Positions 1-8,819 of a DNA stretch of 29,593 nt are shown in pieces (the stretch's first letter is position 1; each line of letters starts with the position of its first letter). Made by a program: the position numbers and the translations under genes. The stretch is taken from contig JAJOHG010000317.1 of the NCBI GenBank assembly GCA_021029095.1, positions 1 to 29,593 on the forward strand, written 5' to 3'. Source of the stretch: Phellopilus nigrolimitatus. Taxonomy: Eukaryota; Basidiomycota; Agaricomycetes; Hymenochaetales; Hymenochaetaceae. Below the pieces are notes generated by a model that was not told where the DNA came from, did not search any database, and saw nothing but the letters and a program-made list of their open reading frames with translations.

Positions 1-261
1 CGCGCTGGGCGTGCGCGTGGAGTAGGAGGCGCGCGTGCGGGGGAGATGCTGTGGGGGGCGGTCAGTCAGCATACACGCATATATACGTGCAGTATGCGCT
101 GCGCTGCGCGGACACAGACAGACAGACGGAGAGACGGAGAGACGGACTCACGCGGCGGCGCGCGCGCAGAGGCCGCGGGTGCTGTCGACGCCGTAGAGGG
201 AGCCGTTGGAGCCGACCCAGGGGCGGCAGGACGCGTACCGGCGGAAGGTGCGGGGGATCAT
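1..261 (-). CDS. 5' end of a gene running off the left edge; probable mitochondrial presequence
   Basis: Partial gene, function not recognised. A first exon (261 to 152) starts at an ATG and encodes MIPRTFRRYASCRPWVGSNG followed by about 16 more residues. It ends at a strong GTGAGT donor in phase 2. The next intron (151 to 49) carries a CTGAC branch-like site and a clean CCCCCCACAG acceptor. The second exon (48 to 1) stays open to the edge and is rich in Pro, Ala and Arg. The N-terminus is rich in Arg, Ser and Ala and has no acidic residue in its first 20, as in mitochondrial import signals; that location is an inference. A TATA-like element lies about 90 bases upstream on the same strand. 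The frame is also open just upstream of the ATG, so 152-261 could instead be an internal exon. Confidence 0.45.
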
Positions 262-350
262 CGTGGCGGCGGCGACGATGGTGGTGGTGGTAGAGTATGT
301 GTCGCGGAAAACTGGAGGAGAGTGCCCGGAATGGGAGGTGGGGGGGTGCG

Positions 351-359
351 TATTATAAA
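351..359 (-). promoter_or_regulatory. TATA-like element of the left-edge gene
   Basis: Read on the minus strand this is TTTATAATA, an AT island in GC-rich DNA about 90 bases upstream of the ATG at 261. Its position suits a TATA box, but no transcript start can be seen. Confidence 0.35.
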
Positions 360-1142
360 CGGGCGGCGTGGGAACGACATACCTTCTAGAACTCCGGATC
401 TGGGGTCAGGTTGGGTGTGGTGTGGGGCGCCCTTCCGCCCGCCTCTGCCTGCGCGTGACATCACTGTGTTAGGTAAGCGGCCGGGCTGCGCGACCTTCGC
501 TCTCTCTGTCCTGTCTGTCTACTGTCTACTGTACTCTTGAAATTGAAATAGAGACGCTGTCAGCTGGCCTGCCCCCCCTGTTCCTGGCAGCCTGGCAACC
601 CCGTCGAAGACGCAGAAGGGCGAGGCACCCGCGCCTTCTTTGTCCAATTCATATCGCATCTCTCACTAGACCAGACTGGCAACTCTGGACTGTCTGGCCA
701 ACCGGTCACCCTGACCGCCGTCACCGCGTCTATTTGCTACGTACACCCGCTGTGGGGAGTCCCAAACGTGCCTGTGCCGCTTTGCTTTGCTTTGCTCTGC
801 GCACATGTAGACAGGCTTTGCCTGCTTGCCTGCTTGCCTTCGCGCCCGTCGACTCTGATCGCGCGCACGACGCTGCTCCCCGCTGGTCTCCGCAGCCCGT
901 CCAGCCCAGAACGCCTCGAGCGCACACAAGAGAGAGACAGATGTCGCCTGCTTACACCACACACGCACGGGCTCACCGACGCCCGATCTGGTCGGTCGCC
1001 CGAGAGAAGTGTGGCGTAGCGCCCTCTCCCAGCGTTAGCATTAAGCAACATTGCTCCTCCCGTGCTCGCTCGCCCCACGGACCCGCGCCCGCCCGCTAAT
1101 ACACAACCAGCGCGCCGCGTGCAAAGTCAGGAAATATGCCCA

Positions 1143-1150
1143 TATAATAA
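1143..1150 (+). promoter_or_regulatory. TATA-like element upstream of the 1220 gene
   Basis: TATAATAA stands out in a GC-rich promoter, about 70 bases upstream of the ATG at 1220. The spacing fits a TATA box with a short leader. Confidence 0.4.
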
Positions 1151-1219
1151 CGCCCCACCCGCGCGCGGGACGCGCCCCCCTCCCTGTCCTCGCCCCCCGC
1201 GCCACAACCGTCTGCAGCC

Positions 1220-1807
1220 ATGAGCCCCGTCCTCACGTTCGCCCCGCCCGCGGGCAGCCCCGCGAACTTCGCGCCCGTCGCAGTCGACCTCCGCGCAGAG
1301 CACCGGGCGTACCTCGTCGCGCCCGCGCCCGCGCCGCCCCCGGCCTCCGCCTCCGCCTCTCCCGCCGCCCCCGCGGCCGCACTGACCGTCGTCCCGCTCG
1401 ACGCGCCCGAGGCCCTCGCGCTCGCCAGCCCCTTCGCCGCCGTGTGGCTCGCGCCGGGGTACAAGGTGCGTGCATCCCGCCCCGCCCCGCCCCGCCCTCC
1501 GTGCATCTCACGCCCCCGCCAGGTGCTGCTCATACCCGCGGACGGCGCGCGCCTCGCGTACCAGCGCGCCACGGCGCCGCCGCCGCGCGCGCCCCCGGGC
1601 TGGGTGCGCGTGCGCGCCGGCTGGGCCGTCGACCTCGCCGACCCGCTCTTCACCGCGCTCGACGGCGCGCTGCACGTCGTGCGTCCCCTCTCTTTCTCTC
1701 TCTCTCTCTCCCTCTCTCTCTATCCATATTCACCAACGCCCGCCCCGTCCGCAGAGATTCGACGCCCGCCCCCGCACGCGCGCGCGCGCGCACGGCGGCG
1801 GAGGCGC

Positions 1808-1838
<31 letters not shown>

Positions 1839-2453
1839 TCGACGTCCTTCGTGCACAAACTACGCGCGTACTTCCACCCGTCGCCCGCGCGCCCGCGCGC
1901 GCCCTCCTCCCACCTCCGCTTCTCGCCGACGGCCGCCCTCGTCAAGCACGTCCACACCGCGCTCGCCGGGTCCGACGCCCCCGCCCCCGCCCCCGCGGGC
2001 GCGGGCGCGGTGTGCGCGCGCGCGACAGTGCACTGGGGCGACGCGCGCCCGCGCGCACCCGCGGCGCGCGCGCGCGAGGCGCTGCTGCCCCCCGTGCGCG
2101 CTGCTCCCACCTTTCCCGCGGCCGCTGGTGGAGGGGCGGATATTGACGGCGACGGCGACGGAGACGTGGCGATGCACGACGGCACCGCGAGCGAGGCGGC
2201 GGCGGCGGCGGCGGCGGCGTACACGCGGCGCGCCCCAGCCTCGGCCGGCGCGGGCTGGGCGTCCACACCCGCGCACGCGCACGCGCCCGCGGCGCCGCCC
2301 CTCGCTGCGCCCAGCGCGCGCCGCTTTGCGGACGCGGCTGCCGTGGCGGACGCGGACGAGGTCGGGCGCGCGCGGGCTGATGAGGGTGGGCATGCGAGGC
2401 CGGGGACGGCGGGGCCGGGGACGCCGCCGTTGCGTTTGAGGCGGCAGCGCTGA
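1220..2453 (+). CDS. Hypothetical Ala/Pro/Arg-rich protein, 366 residues, three exons
   Basis: Not recognised. Exons are 1220-1465, 1523-1678 and 1755-2453, ending in TGA. Intron 1 (57 nt, GTGCGT...CCAG) is a multiple of three and has no stop, so it could be retained. Intron 2 (76 nt) holds a long CT run and must be spliced to keep the frame. The N-terminal 135 residues look like a folded domain with hydrophobic strands such as FAAVWLAPGYK and GWVRVRAGWAVDLADPLF. The remainder is low complexity: Ala/Pro/Arg tracts, a poly-Ala run near 2190-2220 and an Asp/Gly repeat near 2145-2165. One less biased patch includes FVHKLRAYFHP and FSPTAALVKHVHTAL. GC at third codon positions is extreme. A TATA-like site precedes the gene. 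Start and splice sites are reasonable but have no homology support. Confidence 0.6.
1688..1721. repeat. CT-rich simple repeat inside an intron
   Basis: A near-perfect CT dinucleotide run forms the pyrimidine tract of intron 2 of the 1220 gene, upstream of its acceptor at 1754. It is likely to vary in length between strains. Confidence 0.75.
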
Positions 2454-2560
2454 CCCTGGCCTCGGTGTGTTGTGTTCTTTGTTCTTGTGCTGGGCTGTGA
2501 AGAAAAAACTCTGGCGCTCGGAGCGGTTTGGATAGGATGTGGATGTAGAAGCGAGCGCGG

Positions 2561-2590
2561 CGGGGCGGGGCGGGGCGGGGCGGGGCGGGG
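2561..2590. repeat. Tandem CGGGG pentamer, six copies
   Basis: Six perfect CGGGG units occur in a row about 110 bases after the stop of the 1220 gene. Runs of four G separated by single C could form a G-quadruplex on the plus strand and RNA. The effect on 3' processing is inference. Confidence 0.8.
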
Positions 2591-2732
2591 CTGCGCGCTG
2601 GAGCCTGTGTTTGTGTTTGCGTGGGGTTCCTTTTTTTTTCCGGGGAGCTGTATGTATACAGGTGGACGTTGTGGCTCTTTTTGCGTAGGTGTATATGATA
2701 TGTGATGATGTGCAATGTGTGATGTATATTGT

Positions 2733-2772
2733 ATATATAACATTATATTGTATGATACATAATGTTATATAT
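2733..2772. repeat. AT-rich inverted repeat, 14-bp arms with a 12-nt loop
   Basis: ATATATAACATTAT at 2733-2746 is the exact reverse complement of 2759-2772. It lies in a sharp AT-rich island within GC-rich DNA, about 280 bases past the stop of the 1220 gene. It could be a hairpin near a polyadenylation region or a chance palindrome. Confidence 0.7.
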
Positions 2773-3057
2773 TATAATGATGGTTGGGGGCGGCGCCAGG
2801 TCAGAGAGCGCGGTCCCGCTGTACGTACGTACGTGTAATCCAGCCAAAGGCAGCGCAGAATGTTTTTATGTCAGGGTTCGGCCAGATGTCTGACTGTGCC
2901 TGGAAGTGTGTGGTGCTCCCCCGCACCGCACGTAGAGGAACAAGTAGGAACTGGTGATGGCAAAATTACAATATGAGGGGGGGAAATCGATATGGCTGTT
3001 AAACTTGAAGGCCGGAGGAGATGTGGCTCGGATTCGGGGGTGACAACGTGAAGGTGC

Positions 3058-3075
3058 AAAAAAAAAAAAAAAAAA
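3058..3075. repeat. Poly-A run of 18
   Basis: Eighteen consecutive A on the plus strand, about 160 bases beyond the 3' end of the DUF7918 gene. There is no adjacent coding signature or obvious target duplication to mark it as a retrotransposed tail. Confidence 0.8.
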
Positions 3076-3232
3076 CGACCTACTTAGCAGGTGGGAACAG
3101 AGTCTTCGTCATTCGATAATAAGTTCAGCGCCACTGTCGATGATAACGAAAGAAAAGAAAAAAATAAAATATCAAGCCTTGACATATTGAAGCCAACAGT
3201 CTTAAAGTCGTAAGGATACAGGCATGCTACTG

Positions 3233-4810
3233 CTAGTCAAGCGTCAGGTCAATCACGTTGTTCGCACCAGCTCCCGCCTCGCGCTTGACCGTGACTACTC
3301 CCGCCCCAGGCTCTCTCTTGATCTTCATCACTCCCGCCTCAGTGGCAGGTCCCCTCCTGATCTTCTTCCGGCGGGAAGCCTTCTCCGCCCCCTTCATCTC
3401 GTCGACTACTTCAGCTAGGCGTCTTTGGGCCTCCTCCAGCTCTTTTTGCCAGTACTGTAAAAAAAAAAAAAAGAACACCCGGCTCAGTATCCGAGCCGCA
3501 AGAAAACACGGAAGAAGTAATGGGAGAGAACGAACCCGGAGCCGCGTCACCTTGACGAGTTTCGCGCTCATCAGCGCGGACTGCTGTTTCTGTATCTCGG
3601 CCTGGTGCTTTTGCAGATACTGCAGCCGGGAGGTCAATATATGTAATGGGATATGGGATAGGTGGTGCAGTAAGTAACGGGAATGGCATCATACCTCGAG
3701 TCGGCGAACTAGCTCCTTCGAGTCCGAATCGTCCTCAGAGTCGGAGTCCAGGATAGTTGGTTTGACGTCTTCTTCCGACTTGACACGGCGTCCGCGTGCA
3801 GGGCGTTTTCTAGTGCCATTTCTTGGTTGAGGAGGAATGTGCTGGGCTGGTTCCGGTGCACGTATGGTCTTTTGGCCGGTCGCTCCCGTTTGATATTGAA
3901 TGCGTGGAGGAGGAGGAATGATGCCGAGGGCACGGAGGAAATCTAAGAAGAGATGAGAAGAGGATCGTGGAAAACAAAATGGCGAACCCGTGCCTTCAGG
4001 CCTGTAGTCAAATCTGAACTTGATGTAAGGACCAGGGTTCTTCCTGTCGAGAGGCCGAGTCGCGATACGTGGTCCAGGATTTACGTAGATGGTTTCGGCA
4101 CTAAGGCTTCGGCGGAATGGTTAGAATGAACGACGCCAGTGCTCCTCATTGCAGATAAGTATATACATGTACACTTACCCAACTCTGTGTACCCCGGCTT
4201 TGACCTCTCTCTCGTTTAAAGGCTCGTTACGGACACGGGGGGCAGTTTTGGGTGCCCAGTATTCGTCGCTTAATGCAACTACCTCGACCTGCCGCATCTC
4301 GACAACTATGGATCCTAGATCATTCGTCGAAGGCCGTGCACCGTTGACTGCGGGCTCATTTGCTAGAGGTAACCGAGTAAGTGACGATCGAATGCCGTCG
4401 AGAACACTTGTACGAGCGCACCTGTCCATATGATTTCGGAGAAAACTAAGGGTCGGATAGTCCATCCGTTGGTCCAGACACCGACCATGTCATAGTTGGG
4501 TGCGATATCGGGTCTGGCGCGTACGGTCACGGAGTCTACTTCGACTCCGTCCACGAAGAAGCTCAGTTTGTTGTGTATTTCCCATGGGTCGCTGTGGTCC
4601 CTCCATCGCACTTTAATGACCTGTGAAAGCGATATAATTATGAACATTACTGCGAGCGAGTTTGAGATCTAGATGCGCAGCCCTGCTTACCCCTCCTGTT
4701 CGGCTTGGGATCCAGCACGAGACCGTATTGCCGCTCAGCCTGACGTCGAATTCTGCGAGTGGCTGCCCGGCACACTCTACCCAAACTTCATGGTTTGCGA
4801 AGCGAGGCAT
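3233..4810 (-). CDS. DUF7918-domain protein with coiled coil, SUMO-consensus sites and C-terminal SIM
   Basis: Exons: 4810-4691, 4620-4422, 4362-4179, 4100-3988, 3942-3695, 3619-3551, 3454-3233; 384 residues. Residues 1-230 match the DUF7918 pattern I know from agaricomycetes: MPRFANHEVWVECAGQPLAE at the start, SCWIPS near residue 31, a strand-rich core (RPLVFSEI), then FLRALGIIPPPP. Function of the family is unknown to me. After an acidic Ser/Asp patch (SDSEDDSDS) comes a coiled coil (about 275-340, QKHQAEIQKQQSALMSAK and KELEEAQRRLAEVVDEMK). The tail has IKRE (Lys357) and VKRE (Lys368), both fitting the SUMO-acceptor pattern, VKSE at Lys260, and ends NVIDLTLD, a classical SUMO-interacting motif. 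The 45-nt intron 3987-3943 is a multiple of three with no stop. The first-exon frame stays open upstream to 5209, but homologues begin at the chosen Met. Confidence 0.82.
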
Positions 4811-5925
4811 CTTCAAGCGCGCAGACCTGATTGGTAGTTTACTGAAAATGAAGACAATCCAGAGACCACAAAGGCCCGAGTGCAGCGCCTGTGGTCCGCC
4901 CGGCTTAAAAGCAGAAAGTCTAGTAAGGGCTAAATTCCGGAAGCTTGATAAACGCTTTACGACAGGAGCTGGCCCAGCCTGTACTTTAGGAGAGAAAGCG
5001 ACGGTGTTGGCCATTGGACGTGCTTTAAGTCGGCGTCGGCAGCAACCGGCAAAGCAGCGCGCAGCTTTCTCGCAGCGCCTTCGAGGAACCTTGTCAGTCG
5101 CACAGAAATAAAGTTGCAACAGACCAGCTGAGCCCGAACAAGCGAGGTTTCTTTTGACTGGACCATTTCTTGCTTGAAAAGCCTTGTAAGCCCCGTTACT
5201 CTTCACCAAGTATCATAAAAAATCCCATAAAATCAGATCAATTATAGACCAGTCAGTCCTACAGGCTGTAAAAACTTGAAATCATCTCATTGGATTAAAA
5301 TGCGCTAAACAGTGTCGGAAAAAGTACCATCTTGTCCACATATTCAGCCCCCCTCTCTCTAAATCCCATTCCCAGCTCAAGTCTTCACGATTCTTCTGCA
5401 TTACTCATCACGTTTAAAGTATGTCTGAACGTTTTTGAGGGCGTCGAATGAGAAAATTGACGGAGTAATTCCGAGATTACATGGGAACTTAGGGTGGAAT
5501 AAACTTCCGTCAAGTGACCTGAATATTTGGTGCCGGCAGCAGCCGGCAATTTCAGCTATCAACGCCTCGTTTGGACGCGTTCGCTCAGCTGCTACATGTA
5601 TAGCTCCTCGTACAATGTGGCGAGCACGGTGATTTTATTTGCTTGATCAACGTGGCGACAAGGCCATCGCTCTTCACAAGCTCGCGCTGACGACCTGATC
5701 TGGAAGTGGCCCTGGTATCGGCGAGCTCGTGCTGGATCGCAACAAGTTTATGAAATCTACTCGGAAATCAACGAACCTCGACTTTTGAGCGCATTCGGTA
5801 TCTTTGACGACCTCCGTGGATCTAGTGAACGCCCTGCATCCGCCGGGCTGTGGACAATTATCCGGAATCAGCAATCACGGCACGCACAAGCTGTTCCTGC
5901 ACCGAGTGTCCAGAAATAAGTGCAG
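4811..5925. other. Divergent intergenic region between the DUF7918 and lipase genes
   Basis: This 1.1-kb region separates two divergent starts and should carry both promoters. A pyrimidine-rich stretch near 5345-5415, ending in a GTATGT donor-like site at about 5419, could be a transcript start with a 5'-UTR intron for the lipase; that is a guess. The minus frame 4811-5209 is open but rich in Cys and Arg and without recognisable domains. No other gene is supported. Confidence 0.45.
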
Positions 5926-8161
5926 ATGGTTCGCTGCCCTCCATCTCCTCCTTCTGACCCATCCATGCCGCCGACCTCTCAACATCGTGCGTCGTCACCG
6001 GATAGTTTGGACGGTCAATCAAATTTGCTTACAGCCCTGCACGCCCTCCACGCGGACGAGTTCACCTACCTGGGCCAGAAACTGTCTGGTTACGAAAGGA
6101 AATATGCGGAGTCACGGATTTTCCGCACGTACGCGATGGTCAAGCAGTATGTTCTGTTCATGCTTAAGACGTGGGTGAAAGCGGCGTGGGCCTTCGTGTT
6201 CTTTCCGACTAGTGAGTTTTCAGCCTTGTTATGGGAGCTTGACAACTGAGCATGCTTGGACGTTTGCAAAGCTCTGATGGACCGCATCGCCATCGTTCTG
6301 TTATCTGCTGCAGCGTGTGCGGTGATGTCTGTTCTATTGCCCTGGTGTTTACTCTGCAATATACCGCTCATGGGAGACTTGTTCGACCGCTTCTCGAGGC
6401 GCGTTTGCAATGGCCTAAGCATTGTCAATGCCTGTGCGTACAGTTTTCGCGTTGTAATTCTAGAAAATTGACAGGAGTAACCCAGCCTACCCGACTATTT
6501 TCGAAGAACTATCCGATGCACAAATCGCGACGGCCCGGAAGCACTTATCGCAGCCCATTGAAGAATCGAGCAACAAGTCAAATCGACGCGTATTCAATCT
6601 TGACGCAGCTAAGCTCTTGTTCGTGACCCATGTGAACGTCGAGCACGAGCTTTGAAGTTGATTACTCTCTCAGGCTTCAATGTGCCGCACTCATGTACGA
6701 ACGCACCTCGCGAACCACACGTCGCGCTGCATCCGTCGCAGCCTCACACTCCTTCCATCCGCACCGGCACCCGACGGACTTGGGCTTCTCCGAGACACCT
6801 CCTGGGTCGCACATCACGGACCTTTGCGGTATTTCAGGCGCGCAGGCGGTGACGGCAGAGCTGCATGGCGCGAGCGCCGAAGAGAACACGATCTGTAGCA
6901 TCGCGCGCGACAAACTCGGGCTGAGCTACTCGACTGTCTCGGAGCTGAACAACACGGGCAGCGCGTTCTGCGGACTGTTCTGGGACCCGCAGGACACGTT
7001 CGTGATCGTCGCGTTCAAGGGCACGACGCCAACGGACTTCAAGGAGTGGACCGGCGACTTTACATTCCAGATGCGCGAGGCTGGGCTGTGGTTGAGAGGG
7101 TTTGGGAGAGGTCTGTATTCAATTTATGTTTATGAAAAGGAAAAGCACGAAGGCTTTACAACTGTTTAGTTCACGATGGTTTTATGGATAAAGTCTTTCC
7201 AAGGAGGATCCCTCCGGGTTCCCGGATGCCTTACAGTAAGCTTTTTCAATTTGTTTCTTTTCTTCGTATATATTTAACTCTGTTTCAGCGACAATTATTG
7301 AAGCTATTCGAAAAGTGGCGGAATGCCTGGCCGAGCAATCTCCGGGGAAACCGATTAATGTTGTGAGTCCAAACTCAACAATAAGATTTCGTCCCACTCA
7401 AGGTATCTTAACCGTAGTGGATCACGGGACACTCGCTCGGCTGCGCTCTCGCCTCGCTCGTCTACTCCAGATTGATCAACGAGCCGCGTGAATGCGGGGA
7501 GGACACGGTTATACGAGATGCCTACCTCTTTGCGGCCCCGGTTGTCTGTGACGTGGAGTCCGCTAATGGCAAGCTCGATGAACCGCGCATTGAAGTATGT
7601 ATACTGACATGGCTTCTTGCAAAGCTTTTAATAACAGGATGAACCACTTTACTGAGTGTCCTAGGACGATGTGGCGCGTGACAAATGTAAGAGTTTTTAG
7701 TTCGCAGCGGATTGCGCATATAAAGTTACTTATCCGACGAAGGGTAAGGATGCTGTAGCGACAAGCTTGCCCGATGAGGGCGACAACTCCGAATGGCTAC
7801 TTTCTCCATGGAACCTGTTCTCGTGTACGTGGCTCATCGGTCTCTATCCTTGACTGGTAATGATCCTGAGATCATGTATGCTTTTGAACCAGTCGCACAC
7901 CTCGGCTGCGAAGTGAAGCTCCGCGGCGCACCGGAGCGGTGCCAGGTGAGCGGGACGCACATCACGCCGGGCACGCACGTCGTCGTTGCATCCGCGTTCC
8001 ACTTAGACGCGCTCCCGGACCAGAATACGCCGCTCCGCCGCACGCTGCGCGCGCTGCAGGACCTGCCCCTCCTCGGCCGCCTGCTCGCGCACGGCACGGG
8101 CTTTTACTGGGTGGCGCTGCAGGAGGTCGGCGCGGGCACGTGTGAGTGGGTGTTTGAGTGA
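5926..8161 (+). CDS. Class 3 lipase with N-terminal membrane segment, 569 residues, ten exons
   Basis: Exons: 5926-6211, 6272-6433, 6486-6618, 6674-7110, 7170-7235, 7289-7362, 7418-7594, 7657-7686, 7749-7824, 7893-8161. It is an alpha/beta hydrolase expected to cleave acylglycerol esters, anchored to a membrane by an N-terminal hydrophobic segment (about residues 101-127, IAIVLLSAAACAVMSVLLPW). The core begins with AAKLLLQCAALMYERTS, then FVIVAFKGTTPTDFKEWTGD (oxyanion-region strand). The nucleophile elbow VWITGHSLG gives Ser392. The acid is probably Asp456 (DAVATSLPDEGD), and His483 in FSFAHLGCEVKL is the likely catalytic base. All three triad residues are present and the frame is intact. 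Exon 8 is only 30 nt (CPRTMWRVTN). The second exon could instead start at 6251, adding seven residues in frame. The ATG at 5926 is the first in frame; a 5' leader exon cannot be excluded. Confidence 0.87.
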
Positions 8162-8819
8162 TGTGCGAGGGTGAAGTTTCGGAATTCGAGGCACCAGGGC
8201 CTAGGTGATTATGCAGTGTAGGTTTCTTTCTTCTTTGTGCCGCGATGACATAGGTGTATTATGTGTTAGCTCTCGACCTCCTTTAGAAAATTCCGTTTTG
8301 TGCATTGTAGTTGTGTTTTACGCATGAATATATTTATTTGGTAAACTTTCGGCTTCGATTTGGGTCGAGGCCTTCATTGTAGTGCATAACCCGGGGAGAA
8401 TTTGGTCACCCGAAACCATCACAGAACCATGTGAAAATCCAGGAAAGCACAAAGACTGAGTCAGAAAGAGTCACCGCAGTAGAAACGCGTTCGCCGCGAG
8501 GCCGCAGACAATGAGAAAAGTACAATGGCCATGACGCGATCACGTGCGCTCGTGACTTACGCGCCACATACTGCTTTCGCATAAAGGAGTCGCTTCCTCT
8601 GGCCAAGAGAGCCGCTGCCTTGACTTCCTACCGTCACCATCCCCCCGACCGTTCTCGACTCATACACTCGCATCATTCATCCTTCAGCTCTTGCCTGCTA
8701 TACTTGTCTCGCAAGCTCTTCTCCGAACATCTACCAGTACAAAACCCTTGTAAGTCATTAAGCTTTGTGGCTTGTGCGATTTCGGGAGGCTCACCTTTGT
8801 CCTTTGAAACAGATATACG
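8162..8819. other. Intergenic region: lipase 3' UTR and promoter of the 8820 gene
   Basis: The region holds a perfect ACGCGT (8485-8490, the MluI cell-cycle box core), a CACGTG E-box (8541-8546) and CATAAAGG (8580-8587) as a possible TATA-like element. All lie upstream of the 8820 start. Whether these sites work in this fungus is inference. No coding sequence is visible. Confidence 0.4.
8750..8812 (+). other. Probable 5'-UTR intron of the 8820 gene
   Basis: A textbook GTAAGT donor at 8750 pairs with a GAAACAG acceptor at 8812, giving a 63-nt intron that ends seven bases before the ATG at 8820. Its length matches the coding introns nearby. Confidence 0.55.

Larger units (their letters stand above)
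262..1219. other. Divergent intergenic region, GC-rich, with short simple repeats
   Basis: This region lies between two divergently oriented starts (261 minus, 1220 plus), so it should hold both promoters. It contains short low-complexity runs: GACA/GAGACGGA near 115-147 (inside the left gene's intron), CTTTG repeats near 778-796 and GCCTGCTT repeats near 822-838. No convincing coding exon, tRNA or repeat family is visible. The long open frames here come from the high GC content. Confidence 0.5.
2454..3232. other. Intergenic region between convergent genes, with G-rich and AT-rich elements
   Basis: The 3' ends of the 1220 gene and the minus-strand DUF7918 gene face each other here. The region holds a CGGGG tandem repeat (2561-2590), an AT-rich inverted repeat (2733-2772), an ACGT run (2821-2834) and an 18-base A run (3058-3075). 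No coding exon is supported. Confidence 0.55.

Noticed and set aside
1051..2743. Very long open frames on both strands (for example 1051-2439 plus, 1730-2743 minus)
   Set aside because: They are Arg/Pro/Ala-only translations caused by GC-rich DNA in which stops are rare; the spliced 1220 model has more protein-like segments.
5435..5632. 65-codon plus-strand frame upstream of the lipase
   Set aside because: No family resemblance and no splice link to the lipase; likely chance.
6590..6690. Apparent frameshift in the lipase between the KLL and LQCAALMYE segments
   Set aside because: A GT at 6619-6620 in phase 2 joins AG at 6672-6673 and restores AAKLLLQCAALMYERTS exactly, so the gene is intact here.
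7590..7670. Second apparent frameshift in the lipase before TMWRVTN
   Set aside because: Using the AG at 7655-7656 gives an in-phase 30-nt exon, so no pseudogene call is needed.
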